A program made the translations under genes and the position numbers. The notes below the pieces were generated by a model. It saw only the letters and a list, made by a program, of their open reading frames with translations. It did not search any database and was not told where the DNA came from. Below, one piece after another: positions 8,890-17,080 of a stretch of DNA of 36,276 bases. The stretch is from Chitinophagaceae bacterium (lineage in GTDB: Bacteria > Bacteroidota > Bacteroidia > Chitinophagales > Chitinophagaceae), in contig JADZFY010000281.1 in the NCBI GenBank assembly GCA_020854215.1, forward strand, positions 1 through 36,276, written 5' to 3'. The number at the start of each line of letters is the position of its first letter. Positions within the stretch are counted from its first letter, which is position 1.

Positions 8890-9402
8890 CTAAAACCGGA
8901 TAAACTCATCCAGTTGGTCGCCCATCACTTTTAGTGTTGCGGCATCGTCAATATCTTTCTCTCCATTTAATAACTTATTCACTACGGATATAGGAAGTTT
9001 GTTATGATGAACGTTCATTTTAAGGTAATGCAAAACACCGGTTAGGTGTTCCATTCCTCTCAAATTCCCTGCGCGACCGGTGGATACCCCGGTTAACAAG
9101 GCCTTCTTGTCCCACCATACTTTTTCAATATCGGTATTGTCAATCATTGCTTTTAACACTCCCGGAAAACTGCCGTTGTATTCCGGAACAACAAAAATAA
9201 ATTTATGGGTAGGTATCAATACTTCCTTTTCTAAATCTCTCAACTGATCGTTTCTTCCATTCACGTCTAATCCTTCAAGGGTAACAAAATAGGCAGCAAT
9301 GCCCTTTTTTTCAAGCAATTGAAAGTATTGTCTTGCCACTTTAATTGTATTACTGCCTGGGCGGTTGGTACCAGAAATCACCGTGTAAATATCATCATGC
9401 AT
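8890..9402 (-). CDS. NAD(P)H-dependent FMN reductase
   Basis: The 170-residue protein has the flavodoxin-like fold of the NADPH-dependent FMN reductase family (PF03358). The flavin phosphate loop is SGTNRPGSNT near the N-terminus, and the second flavin-binding signature is PEYNGSFPGVLKAMID. Members reduce FMN, quinones, azo dyes or chromate in the cytoplasm, and the physiological substrate here cannot be told. The ATG at 9402 is the start. A good minus-strand promoter candidate (TTTG, 16 bases, TATCTTTG) lies about 97 bp upstream. It is transcribed divergently from the metallo-hydrolase gene at 9556. Confidence 0.92.
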   Translation of the reverse strand: MHDDIYTVISGTNRPGSNTIKVARQYFQLLEKKGIAAYFVTLEGLDVNGRNDQLRDLEKEVLIPTHKFIFVVPEYNGSFPGVLKAMIDNTDIEKVWWDKKALLTGVSTGRAGNLRGMEHLTGVLHYLKMNVHHNKLPISVVNKLLNGEKDIDDAATLKVMGDQLDEFIRF

Positions 9403-9456
9403 CGTTTAATCTACTGTTGCGCTTGAACTATACAATGAATATTATAACCGAAACTG

Positions 9457-9464
9457 TATTTTTG
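9457..9464 (+). promoter_or_regulatory. candidate -7 box for the 9556 gene
   Basis: TATTTTTG matches TAnnTTTG on the plus strand, 91 bp before the metallo-hydrolase start. No -33 TTTG was found at the right distance, so support is limited. Confidence 0.3.
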
Positions 9465-9498
9465 TCAAATTGTCACAGTTCGCAATTGAGCCATTTGG

Positions 9499-9506
9499 CA
9501 AAGATA
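9499..9506 (-). promoter_or_regulatory. candidate -7 box for FMN reductase gene
   Basis: On the minus strand, TATCTTTG is preceded after 16 bases by TTTG, close to the Bacteroidota two-part promoter. It would give a leader of about 90 bases for the gene starting at 9402. Confidence 0.45.
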
Positions 9507-9555
9507 AACCTGTTTCAGGCACCAAACTATATTCGTAACATTCTTAATATCACTA

Positions 9556-10236
9556 ATGCAGTTTACGTATTACGGACATTCTTGTTTTGCGGTACGCATT
9601 AAGGGCAAAAACATTCTTTTTGATCCATTTATTAGCCCCAATGCCCTGGCGTCCGCTATTGACATTAATAAAATACCTGCCGATTACATCTTTTTGTCGC
9701 ATGGACACGAAGATCATATTGCAGATTGCATCGGCATCGCCAAACGCACCGGTGCGCTGGTGGTATGCAGCTTCGAAATTCATACCTGGCTGAACAACCA
9801 GGGTATAACCCATACCCATCCCATGAACACGGGTGGCAAACGGACTTTTGATTTTGGAACGGTGAAATGTGTTGTGGCACAACATTCCTCCGGATTACCG
9901 GATGGCACCTATGGCGGAAATCCCATGGGATTCATTTTCATCAACGAAGAACGCAACTTTTATTACAGCGGCGATACTGCCCTCACCTTAGATATGCAAC
10001 TCGTACCGCAGTTTTCCCCTATAGATTTTGCCGTGCTTCCGATAGGCGACAATTTTACCATGGGTACGGCGGATGCGATTCAGGCTATGCACTTTATCCA
10101 ATGCAAGCGGGCTATTGGCGTTCATTATGATACTTTTGGATATATAAAAATTGATCACACTCAGGCTAAACTGGAGTTTGAACACCAGAATCTGGAGTTG
10201 CTTCTTTTGTCTATAGGAGAAACCTTAGACATTTAA
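9556..10236 (+). CDS. metal-dependent hydrolase, UPF0173 family
   Basis: This 226-residue protein is of the metallo-beta-lactamase fold, UPF0173/UlaG-like group. It begins with FTYYGHSCFAVRIKGKNILFDPF, where the first His and the DPF turn are typical, and has the metal motif SHGHEDHIAD. Later ligands are in YYSGDTA and GVHYDTFG. UPF0173 proteins are cytoplasmic and their substrate is mostly unknown; UlaG acts on L-ascorbate 6-phosphate, but no ascorbate genes are nearby. It lies about 96 bp upstream of parA on the same strand and may be partly co-transcribed, although a separate -7 box candidate lies between them. Confidence 0.92.
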   Translation: MQFTYYGHSCFAVRIKGKNILFDPFISPNALASAIDINKIPADYIFLSHGHEDHIADCIGIAKRTGALVVCSFEIHTWLNNQGITHTHPMNTGGKRTFDFGTVKCVVAQHSSGLPDGTYGGNPMGFIFINEERNFYYSGDTALTLDMQLVPQFSPIDFAVLPIGDNFTMGTADAIQAMHFIQCKRAIGVHYDTFGYIKIDHTQAKLEFEHQNLELLLLSIGETLDI

Positions 10237-10258
10237 TGAAAACAGCGAAATTATAAAT

Positions 10259-10266
10259 TACATTTG
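10259..10266 (+). promoter_or_regulatory. candidate -7 box of parA operon
   Basis: TACATTTG fits TAnnTTTG about 67 bp before parA. Just after it, TGCCG and CGGCA can form a short hairpin in the leader. No -33 element is clear. Confidence 0.35.
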
Positions 10267-10332
10267 CCGTTTCACAAAGCGGCATCATCAGGATAAGTAA
10301 CTAATTGAACAACAAATTACGTAAAACAACAC

Positions 10333-11160
10333 ATGGCGAGAATTATTGGTATAGCCAATCAGAAAGGAGGAGTTGGGAAAACCACGACTGCCATTAACCT
10401 GGCTGCAAGTTTGGCGGTGCTGGAGAAAAAGACCCTTCTTGTGGACGCCGACCCTCAGGCTAACAGTACAACAGGTGTGGGATTCGACCTGCATAATATT
10501 CAAAAAAGCCTGTACGATTGTATGGTGAACGAAACGCCGGCCAGTGAAACAATACTCAAAACAGAGATACCCAATTTAGATCTGATACCATCGCATATTG
10601 ATTTGGTAGGCGCTGAAATTGAAATGATTAACTATCCCAACAGGGAAAACGTACTCAAACATATTCTCGACCCCATACAGGGTGAATATGATTTTATAGT
10701 AATTGACTGCTCACCCTCCTTAGGTCTTATTACCGTAAATGCGCTCACAGCTGCCAACAGTGTAGTGGTACCTGTGCAGGCGGAGTTTTTTGCGCTGGAG
10801 GGTTTGGGGAAATTATTGAACACGATAAAAATTGTGCAGAGCCGCCTGAATACAGACCTGGTTATTGAAGGAATTCTAATGACAATGTACGATGGCCGTT
10901 TACGTTTGTGTAACCAGGTGGTCAATGAAGTAAGGCATCATTTTGAGGAAATGGTATTCGATACGATTATTCACCGTAACACGCGATTGAGTGAGGCTCC
11001 AAGCGTAGGAAAGCCTGCCATATTGTATGATGCGGAAAGCAAAGGGTCCATTAACTACCTCAACCTGGCTAAAGAAGTTTTGCAGCGCAATAACATGACA
11101 AAAATATCGCAGGAAGACAGAATCTTAACTCTTGACAATGAGCAGCACTCCGAACAATAA
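10333..11160 (+). CDS. parA: chromosome partitioning ATPase ParA (Soj)
   Basis: This 275-residue P-loop ATPase binds DNA non-specifically in its ATP form and moves ParB-parS complexes during chromosome segregation. The deviant Walker A motif is KGGVGKTTT at residues 10-18 with the signature Lys, followed by the Walker A' region [11 protein letters not shown] and Walker [12 protein letters not shown]. The length fits chromosomal Soj proteins without an N-terminal HTH. parB overlaps its 3' end by 23 bases, so translation is probably coupled. The order parA-parB-DUF5683-dapB is the standard Bacteroidota chromosomal arrangement. Confidence 0.96.
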   Translation: MARIIGIANQKGGVGKTTTAINLAASLAVLEKKTLLVDADPQANSTTGVGFDLHNIQKSLYDCMVNETPASETILKTEIPNLDLIPSHIDLVGAEIEMINYPNRENVLKHILDPIQGEYDFIVIDCSPSLGLITVNALTAANSVVVPVQAEFFALEGLGKLLNTIKIVQSRLNTDLVIEGILMTMYDGRLRLCNQVVNEVRHHFEEMVFDTIIHRNTRLSEAPSVGKPAILYDAESKGSINYLNLAKEVLQRNNMTKISQEDRILTLDNEQHSEQ

Positions 11161-12061
11161 GAATAAGAAAGAAGCTTTGGGAAAAGGGATTCGCTCTCTG
11201 TTGCAAAGCATTGATGCCGATTTAAAAACTACCGGTGGCGATCACCTGAAAGGAGGCGTGGTGGAAAAAGTTACCACTACCACACGTATTCCGGTGGACG
11301 CAATTGAAGCTAACCCTAAACAACCGCGGCACGATTTTGATGAACAGGCGTTGAATGAGCTGGCAGCTTCTATCAAACTTCACGATATCATACAGCCTTT
11401 AACCGTTTCCAGATCGGGTGACAAGTACCGGATTGTTGCAGGAGAAAGAAGATGGCGGGCAGCTAAAATTGCGGGACTAAAGGATGTACCGGTGTATATC
11501 CGTCAGTCTAACGACCAGCAGTTGCTGGAACTGGCTCTGCTGGAGAATCTGCAACGTGAAAATCTTAATGCCATTGAAATCGGGCTCAGCTATAAGCGTA
11601 TGATGGAAGAACTGGCCTATACGCAGGAGCAGGTGGCAGAGCGCATGGGTAAGGAGAGAAGCACGGTTACTAACTACATCCGGTTGTTAAAACTCCCTCC
11701 GGATATTCAGATCGCTGTTCGCAACAACACCATCAGCATGGGGCATGCAAGGGCGATCATTAACGTTGATGTAGTTGACCAGCAGTTGTTCATTTTTAAT
11801 GAAATAAAATCTAAAGGGCTTTCCGTTCGCCAAACCGAAGAACTCGTTAGAAAACTCTATAAACCTGCCGTTGTTAAAAAACCGGTAAAAGCTCCTCTGT
11901 CTGCTCCGTTCAGAAAAATTGAAGATAATTTAGCCTCTCATTACGGCACGCGTGTTAAAATGCAACACAATAAGAAAGGTCATGGTGCTATTACCATTGA
12001 GTATTTTTCCATACAGGAACTCAATAATATCCTGGAAAAAATGAATGTTCCGGCCGTATAA
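11138..12061 (+). CDS. parB: chromosome partitioning protein ParB (Spo0J)
   Basis: ParB is a CTP-dependent DNA clamp that loads at parS and spreads. The 307-residue product has an N-terminal Lys-rich stretch with [12 protein letters not shown], the ParB/sulfiredoxin nucleotide domain with [12 protein letters not shown] and the box-II motif [10 protein letters not shown], a helix-turn-helix ([27 protein letters not shown]) and a C-terminal dimerisation part. The track start at 11132 is TTG; the ATG at 11138 ([11 protein letters not shown]) is preferred. It overlaps parA by 23 bases. No parS sequence close to the known 16-base consensus was recognised in the window by eye. Confidence 0.96.
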   Translation: MSSTPNNKNKKEALGKGIRSLLQSIDADLKTTGGDHLKGGVVEKVTTTTRIPVDAIEANPKQPRHDFDEQALNELAASIKLHDIIQPLTVSRSGDKYRIVAGERRWRAAKIAGLKDVPVYIRQSNDQQLLELALLENLQRENLNAIEIGLSYKRMMEELAYTQEQVAERMGKERSTVTNYIRLLKLPPDIQIAVRNNTISMGHARAIINVDVVDQQLFIFNEIKSKGLSVRQTEELVRKLYKPAVVKKPVKAPLSAPFRKIEDNLASHYGTRVKMQHNKKGHGAITIEYFSIQELNNILEKMNVPAV

Positions 12062-12074
12062 CCTAACCGTAGCT

Positions 12075-12743
12075 ATGCACAGGCGATTTGCGTTTCTGGT
12101 GTTCCTTTTGGTGTCTTTTGCCGTTGTAACAAAAGCACAAAAAGATACTGCTACTTTAAATAAAATCACCGACAGTTCCGGAGTTACCAATCAAAAAGCG
12201 CTCAAAAAAAATATAGCTTCAGCATCACCCGATACCTCAAAAAAGAGAACACCTGCGGGTACCGCCGCCCTCCTTTCAGCTATTATTCCCGGCGCCGGAC
12301 AAGTGTACAATAAAAAATACTGGAAGGTACCACTGGTTTACGGTGTACTTGCTATTCCCACCTACACATTTGTGGACAACCTGAATTGGTTTAAAAAAAC
12401 CAGACTTGCCTTTAATATTGCTTTCAATAAAGATACCGCCAGATATGACGAAGTTGATCCCAGGTTGATCTATATGGTTAAGAACGGTTACACCAGCAGC
12501 CTGCAAAATTACCGGGATGATTTCAGGCGAAATGTGGATTATTCGGCGCTCGTTTTTTTGCTCGTGTGGGGATTGAATGTGGTTGACGCAACTGTTGACG
12601 CTCATTTAAAAGATTTTAATATCACCGACGATTTGAGCCTGCAGCTCAAGTCAGGCTATATGCCAATCGCGAATACAGCCGGAATTGGTATTGTATTGAA
12701 TATTGGGAAAAACCATGTCAACCGTTCGGCTACCGGCCGCTAA
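12075..12743 (+). CDS. DUF5683 membrane protein
   Basis: The predicted 222-residue protein begins with a signal peptide or signal anchor (MHRRFAFLVFLLVSFAVVTKAQ). The conserved DUF5683 core has AALLSAIIPGAGQVYNKKYWKVPLVYG, which forms a hairpin of hydrophobic segments, and a second hydrophobic segment, SALVFLLVWGLNVVDATVDAHL. The family is common in Bacteroidota directly after parB; its function is not known. The track start at 12045 lies inside parB; the ATG at 12075 begins the signal sequence and leaves a 13-bp gap. The gene is probably co-transcribed with parAB. Confidence 0.9.
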   Translation: MHRRFAFLVFLLVSFAVVTKAQKDTATLNKITDSSGVTNQKALKKNIASASPDTSKKRTPAGTAALLSAIIPGAGQVYNKKYWKVPLVYGVLAIPTYTFVDNLNWFKKTRLAFNIAFNKDTARYDEVDPRLIYMVKNGYTSSLQNYRDDFRRNVDYSALVFLLVWGLNVVDATVDAHLKDFNITDDLSLQLKSGYMPIANTAGIGIVLNIGKNHVNRSATGR

Positions 12744-12750
12744 TTATATT

Positions 12751-12758
12751 TACCTTTG
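12751..12758 (+). promoter_or_regulatory. candidate -7 box of dapB promoter
   Basis: TACCTTTG fits TAnnTTTG and lies 27 bp before the dapB ATG, a normal distance for Bacteroidota. The -33 element is not obvious. If real, dapB has its own promoter as well as read-through from parAB. Confidence 0.45.
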
Positions 12759-12785
12759 CCCATTAAAAATCAACCCACTTAACAG

Positions 12786-13505
12786 ATGAATATTGCATTA
12801 ATCGGATACGGAAAAATGGGGCAGGCTATTGAAGCAATAGCCCTGCAGCGTGGTCATCATATTGTATTAAAAGTTACCATAGACAATACCGACGACAATA
12901 CAGTAGAAAATATACGTAAGGCAGATGTAGCCATTGAATTTACAGGCCCCGACAGTGCGTTTGAAAATATCAACAAATGTTTCGAAGCCGCTACACCGGT
13001 AGTTTCTGGTTCAACCGGCTGGCTCAACCGCTATGAGGAAGCAGTACGGAATTGCAATGCTCTGGGCGGTGCGCTGCTCTATGCCAGCAACTTTAGCATA
13101 GGCGTGAATATTTTTTTTGAAGTCAATAAAAAGCTGGCCCGGCTGATGGCTACACAAAAAGAATACGATGTTTCCATCGAAGAAACACACCACACGCAAA
13201 AAAAAGACGCACCCAGTGGTACCGCTATTACATTGGCCGAACAAATACTCGCCGTTAACGCTTTTAAAGACCAATGGGTGAATACTGAATCCAACACAAA
13301 TTCTGACCTTCAAATTATCAGTAAGAGAATTGACCCGGCACCAGGCACCCACCGGATACAGTATCATTCCAACACCGACGACATAGAAATCATCCACACA
13401 GCGCATAATCGCTCGGGATTTGCATTGGGTGCCGTGTTGGGAGCCGAATTCCTTTACCGGAAAAAGGGGGTATTTTCGATGAGTGACGTGCTTGGTCTTT
13501 CATAA
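12786..13505 (+). CDS. dapB: 4-hydroxy-tetrahydrodipicolinate reductase DapB
   Basis: This cytoplasmic enzyme reduces (4S)-4-hydroxy-2,3,4,5-tetrahydrodipicolinate with NAD(P)H in the lysine and diaminopimelate pathway. The 239-residue product has the N-terminal dinucleotide fold IALIGYGKMGQAIE, the conserved SGSTGW turn, and the substrate-binding signature EETHHTQKKDAPSGTA with the catalytic His pair and Lys. It is at the short end of the family, as is usual in Bacteroidota. It closes the par cluster; in many Bacteroidota genomes lepB (signal peptidase I) comes next, but here the next gene is an Rrf2 regulator. Confidence 0.96.
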   Translation: MNIALIGYGKMGQAIEAIALQRGHHIVLKVTIDNTDDNTVENIRKADVAIEFTGPDSAFENINKCFEAATPVVSGSTGWLNRYEEAVRNCNALGGALLYASNFSIGVNIFFEVNKKLARLMATQKEYDVSIEETHHTQKKDAPSGTAITLAEQILAVNAFKDQWVNTESNTNSDLQIISKRIDPAPGTHRIQYHSNTDDIEIIHTAHNRSGFALGAVLGAEFLYRKKGVFSMSDVLGLS

Positions 13506-13595
13506 ATCCACTCTTCGGCATTTCGTATTTATTTATGGACGCAGAAGCGAAAATACCCGGCTTCCTGACGAAAATCAGGTATTCCTGGGAATTAA

Positions 13596-13605
13596 AATCC
13601 GGATT
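13596..13605. promoter_or_regulatory. palindrome upstream of Rrf2 gene, possible operator
   Basis: The perfect palindrome AATCCGGATT is flanked by A/T runs and lies 38 bp upstream of the Rrf2 start. Rrf2 proteins often bind a palindrome in their own promoter. A second short inverted repeat, CCTGA/TCAGG, is at about 13564-13579. Only the symmetry supports this. Confidence 0.22.
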
Positions 13606-13643
13606 AAAAAATTAAATTGCCTGTTGTTTAAACCCGGTTGAAT

Positions 13644-14048
13644 ATGCTGTCAAAAAAAACACAGTATGCCTTTAAGGCACTCATGTATATGGCACAGGTT
13701 GAAAAGGAAGGCCCTATACTGATTGCTGAAATTGCCCGAAAGAAAAAGATACCCCTGAAGTTTTTGGAAAACATATTGCTCGAACTGAAAAACGGCGGCA
13801 TTTTAGACAGCAAGAAAGGAAAGGGAGGCGGCTATTTTTTTAAGGAACCTCCTTCCGAAATACACCTGGCAAAAGTGATGCGGCTTTTGGACGGACCTAT
13901 TGCACTCCTTCCCTGTGTAAGTCTTAATTTTTATGAACGATGTAAAAACTGTGATGAAAATAGCTGTGGCTTACGGGATACGTTGATTATGGTAAGAGAC
14001 GCCACCTTGAAAATTCTGGAGAAAAAAACCGTAGCCGACCTGGTATAA
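13644..14048 (+). CDS. Rrf2 family transcriptional regulator
   Basis: The 134-residue protein has the Rrf2 winged helix at its N-terminus: KKTQYAFKALMYMAQ, then ILIAEIARKKKIPLKFLENILLELKNGGILDSKKGKGGGY. In the C-terminal half, CVSLNFYERCKNCDENSCG has four cysteines, spaced like the cluster-binding or redox-sensing cysteines of some Rrf2 proteins, so it may sense Fe-S status, redox or NO. The track start at 13638 is TTG; the ATG at 13644 is chosen. The downstream neighbour is a purM stub, so any former partner gene is gone or never existed. A palindrome upstream may be its operator. Confidence 0.9.
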   Translation: MLSKKTQYAFKALMYMAQVEKEGPILIAEIARKKKIPLKFLENILLELKNGGILDSKKGKGGGYFFKEPPSEIHLAKVMRLLDGPIALLPCVSLNFYERCKNCDENSCGLRDTLIMVRDATLKILEKKTVADLV

Positions 14049-14075
14049 ATGAACTGAGTCCTCCGTTCCAAAAAA

Positions 14076-14231
14076 TCAAAATTTCAATTCTCCGTCCTTA
14101 GTCTCAATAATCAATTCCTTTTCGCCCGCGTTCTCAACGCTGCCAATGATCTGCGCGTCCACACCATAACTTTGCGCGGACTGCATAACGGTTGCAGCAT
14201 TTTTCTCCGTTGTATATATTTCCATCCGGCA
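14076..14231 (-). pseudogene. C-terminal purM stub (51 codons)
   Basis: Read on the minus strand, this stretch encodes CRMEIYTTEKNAATV... to ...ETKDGELKF and a TGA stop without any frameshift. By hand alignment it matches the last 51 residues of the intact PurM at 18515-19684 at 33 of 51 positions. Homology ends exactly where the 136-bp repeat begins. The divergence is too large for a recent copy of the intact gene, so this is either the old native 3' end or one brought in from another species. It has no start codon of its own and is not expected to be functional. Confidence 0.85.
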
Positions 14232-14365
14232 CTGGCACAGGTTGGGTAGCCTCGATTTGTGCCAGGCCAGACCTGCTGCCTTGCTTTTACTTATCTAAAT
14301 TTCTTAAACAAACTTTGCAGAAAATGATACACCTATTATTATTGCGAAACAAGTAACGCTTAGGC
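14230..14365 (+). repeat. 136-bp direct repeat, copy A
   Basis: The sequence is 129/136 identical (by hand) to 16851-16986 in the same orientation. It begins with an inverted repeat CTGGCACA/TGTGCCAG (14232-14239 with 14258-14265). The last ~70 bases are identical in both copies. It joins the purM stub without a gap on its left. It looks like a REP-like dispersed intergenic element. Confidence 0.85.
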
Positions 14366-14430
14366 TTGTGTACACTTCCGTAATCCTGCCTACAGCACAT
14401 CCGCATAGCTTGTAACCACATAAACGGCAT
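14366..14430 (+). repeat. 65-bp core repeat, left copy
   Basis: This segment matches 18054-18118 and 18201-18265 with a few changes. It therefore places the same repeat at both ends of the island. From 14431 to 14495 I see only the presumed promoter region of the next gene. Confidence 0.8.
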
Positions 14431-14495
14431 TGCGGTTGGATTAATGTTTTTATCGTTCATTACCTAAATTTACATATCCTATAAAAACAAAAAAT

Positions 14496-16706
14496 ATGAA
14501 ATCAGCACCTCTTAAAGAAATAAAACACCTATTGCCACAAGACAGCCATTATTATAAAGATGAATACTACTTGGATAAAGAAGTACTCTTGCACGAAGGC
14601 GATTGGATAATAGCTGAATCTCTTGATTTGGACCAACCGGAACTACTTCTTGCAGACGGAGATTGCCCGGAGTTTCCACCTTTTATTTTGGTGACCGGAA
14701 ATATGGTAGCTCAGAATATTTTCAATGATGAAACGGATGGCTCTACAGGCCTTATAGTATTGGGCAACCTTACTGCGGAAAACATCGTGGTGGGCGGAAA
14801 GGAATTGTATATAAAAGGCAATTTGATTGTGAATGGATTGTTTTGGGGCGACTACAATCACGGAGAATTAATTGTGGAAGGGAAAATAGCTATAAAAGTC
14901 TTTCTCAATACAGATTATCACTGCGATTATGACCGGTTTACCAACAGGCAAAATATGGAAGTGAACCATATTTTTTGGGATGATGTGGACGACGACATAA
15001 CGGATGATTCAGAGATAAGAACTTGGTTTAAACCAGAATATTTAGAAAATGAAGATGAACTATTATTGTCAGGAGACGAAATATGGAGCTGGCAATCTTG
15101 GTTGAAAAAGGAAGAGATTTTGGAAGCTTTGAAAGAAGCAAAGAACATCCTGAATGACGAACCTATTTCATCCGAAGATGCTAATAATGAAGTAATTCCT
15201 TCTTTGTTTCCTAACAATTTAATCAGTTTGGAAAACCTGAAAATCTTTACACAATCTACTTTGCCAACTAAAAACAAAGATGATGATTCGCAATGGAATC
15301 ATTATAAATACTGGGACGGAGATGTTTATCGCAAAATAAGTATTACTGATGATAAAGACCCTGAACAAACACAGGTGTTGTTTCAATACAATGAAGAGTT
15401 TTATTTACTGGCTGCTTATTATGAAGATGATAAAGAAGTACAAATTACTTATAACGGAGATATTTTCGGTTCCAATTCAACCTATTTTTTCGATTTTGAT
15501 GAATATCCCGAACGCTATATTTTCTTTCAAAAAGAATGGAAAACCTTTCAGCAGCAATTTTCCGAAGCGGTTTACTGGCAGAAAAAATTTTATGAAACCA
15601 TCACCCAAAAACGATTTGATGATTTATTGGCCCTGCCTTATGTACGAGCAGAATTGAGCGATTATGACGATGACGATTCTATTTATCATTGGAAAAATAT
15701 GGGCTGGCAATTCCGTCAGGAAGATTCCGGCAAAGATGCCCGAATAACGATTACGAAGGAACTAAATGAGCGGGACGAAAACGATGAAAGTATTTTTGAA
15801 TTTTATCATATTGAATTTGAAAACGGCAAACCTGTGTTGATGACCCAGCACGGAAATGGCGTTGAATTTGATCTGTATTATGTGCATTACAGCAAAACAG
15901 AAAAGTACAAAAAAGCCATTGCTTATTTTGAAGAAATGGAGCAAAAAATCGGGTTGCTCAATCAACAATATTTAAAAAGGTTAGAACAAAATGCCAATGA
16001 AAAAGAATTGTTGCTGGCATTTATTGAGATGGAAGATATGCAATTGCAGTCCGGTATGTTTGATGAAAAATGGTATGCAGAACATTGGGAAACATTGAAA
16101 AATACAGCCTACAGAGCAGATGACCTGGTAAACAAAGATGATTTGGAAACCTTGTATTTTCATTTGATCAGAAAAGATGCACTACTACCTTACGGAATGG
16201 AGCATTACGAACTTTTAGAAAAGGCCTACAAAAAACAAACACTCTATTTCGATACAAAAAAGTATGGTTATCCATATACCTTGATGAGCAGGTTGGAAGG
16301 GCTTTTCATCTTTGGTTTCGATGATAAAATTACCGTTGCAAAAAACAATCGTGGGCATAACGATTTTAGAAGGTTACTGACCAGTTGGCATAGAATGAAT
16401 GCCTATACTTCTATTAAAGGAATATTGGAAGCAAAAGGATCCTTAACACCTTACGCTTCGGAAGAATACACGATTACAAGAATTATCAAAACATTGGAAG
16501 GGCTTGGCTTCGTTCACGATTATCCTAAATATGAAGCAGATTATCAATACACAAATTTACCGTTTTGGGTAATGATGGCAATGCTCATACTAAATAGTTC
16601 TGAACAAGCGAAAGACTCCATAGAAAATTATAAATCATTAAATAATTTACCTTTTTACGAAAAGCAAATGGAGATTTTAAACCGGTTGGAAACGGCGTTT
16701 AAATGA
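14496..16706 (+). CDS. large acidic protein with bactofilin-like N-terminus, function unknown
   Basis: This 736-residue protein was not recognised as a characterised family. Residues ~55-150 show short repeated beta units (ILVTGNMVAQNI, LIVLGNLTAENIVV, LYIKGNLIVNGLFWGDYNHG, LIVEGKIAIKV), like the right-handed beta-helix of bactofilin-type polymer-forming proteins. The rest is rich in Asp, Glu, Tyr and Trp, with motifs such as YWDGDVYRKISI, and a helical C-terminus. There is no signal peptide or membrane segment, so it is probably cytoplasmic. It sits alone between two copies of a 136-bp repeat in an A+T-rich island. Large acidic single proteins in such places can be immunity or defence factors, but nothing specific shows that here. 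ATG at 14496 is the only sensible start. Confidence 0.85.
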   Translation: MKSAPLKEIKHLLPQDSHYYKDEYYLDKEVLLHEGDWIIAESLDLDQPELLLADGDCPEFPPFILVTGNMVAQNIFNDETDGSTGLIVLGNLTAENIVVGGKELYIKGNLIVNGLFWGDYNHGELIVEGKIAIKVFLNTDYHCDYDRFTNRQNMEVNHIFWDDVDDDITDDSEIRTWFKPEYLENEDELLLSGDEIWSWQSWLKKEEILEALKEAKNILNDEPISSEDANNEVIPSLFPNNLISLENLKIFTQSTLPTKNKDDDSQWNHYKYWDGDVYRKISITDDKDPEQTQVLFQYNEEFYLLAAYYEDDKEVQITYNGDIFGSNSTYFFDFDEYPERYIFFQKEWKTFQQQFSEAVYWQKKFYETITQKRFDDLLALPYVRAELSDYDDDDSIYHWKNMGWQFRQEDSGKDARITITKELNERDENDESIFEFYHIEFENGKPVLMTQHGNGVEFDLYYVHYSKTEKYKKAIAYFEEMEQKIGLLNQQYLKRLEQNANEKELLLAFIEMEDMQLQSGMFDEKWYAEHWETLKNTAYRADDLVNKDDLETLYFHLIRKDALLPYGMEHYELLEKAYKKQTLYFDTKKYGYPYTLMSRLEGLFIFGFDDKITVAKNNRGHNDFRRLLTSWHRMNAYTSIKGILEAKGSLTPYASEEYTITRIIKTLEGLGFVHDYPKYEADYQYTNLPFWVMMAMLILNSSEQAKDSIENYKSLNNLPFYEKQMEILNRLETAFK

Positions 16707-16750
16707 CAGAAAAATGTGTAATGACAGTTTATTTTACAGTCTCCTTTTTT

Positions 16751-16849
16751 TTAATAATCAGAAACACCTTTCAGCCCATTCTTCACTCGCGCTATAACAT
16801 GGGTGGCAGCATCCCGGATGCCGAAGCCAAACGGAACCTTTCCTTCCCC
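16751..16849 (-). pseudogene. stub of an unidentified gene 3' end
   Basis: On the minus strand an open frame reads GEGKVPFGFGIRDAATHVIA... to ...GVSDY and a TAA stop (32 codons). It ends at the left edge of repeat copy B, just as the purM stub ends at copy A. The composition looks coding, but the parent gene was not recognised. The remaining gap 16707-16750 shows nothing else. Confidence 0.35.
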
Positions 16850-16850
16850 G

Positions 16851-16986
16851 CACTGGCGCAGGTTTGGTAGCCTTTCTTTGTGCCAGGTCAGACCTGCTGC
16901 CTTGCTTTTACTTATATAAATTTCTTAAACAAACTTTGCAGAAAATGATACACCTATTATTATTGCGAAACAAGTAACGCTTAGGC
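16851..16986 (+). repeat. 136-bp direct repeat, copy B
   Basis: Same length and orientation as 14230-14365, with seven differences. The inverted repeat is CTGGCGCA/TGTGCCAG (16853-16860 with 16879-16886), where the one change still allows G-T pairing. The stretch 16987-17080 that follows shows no gene and no further repeat. Confidence 0.85.
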
Positions 16987-17080
16987 ATCAGGTGTGCCAT
17001 CACACAATACCCGCCCTACCCACCTGCGCCAGAATGCGGTGAAATCCCCCTTGCTTACTCGACTGTACGTTCGCCCTGCG

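Noticed and set aside
9345-9602. 85-residue plus-strand ORF across the FMN reductase start
   Set aside because: It overlaps two well-supported genes and the divergent promoter region and has no domain signal.
10237-10332. Possible chromosome origin or parS site near parAB
   Set aside because: No DnaA-box cluster, AT-rich unwinding region or 16-base parS palindrome was recognised by eye; parAB alone does not show an origin.
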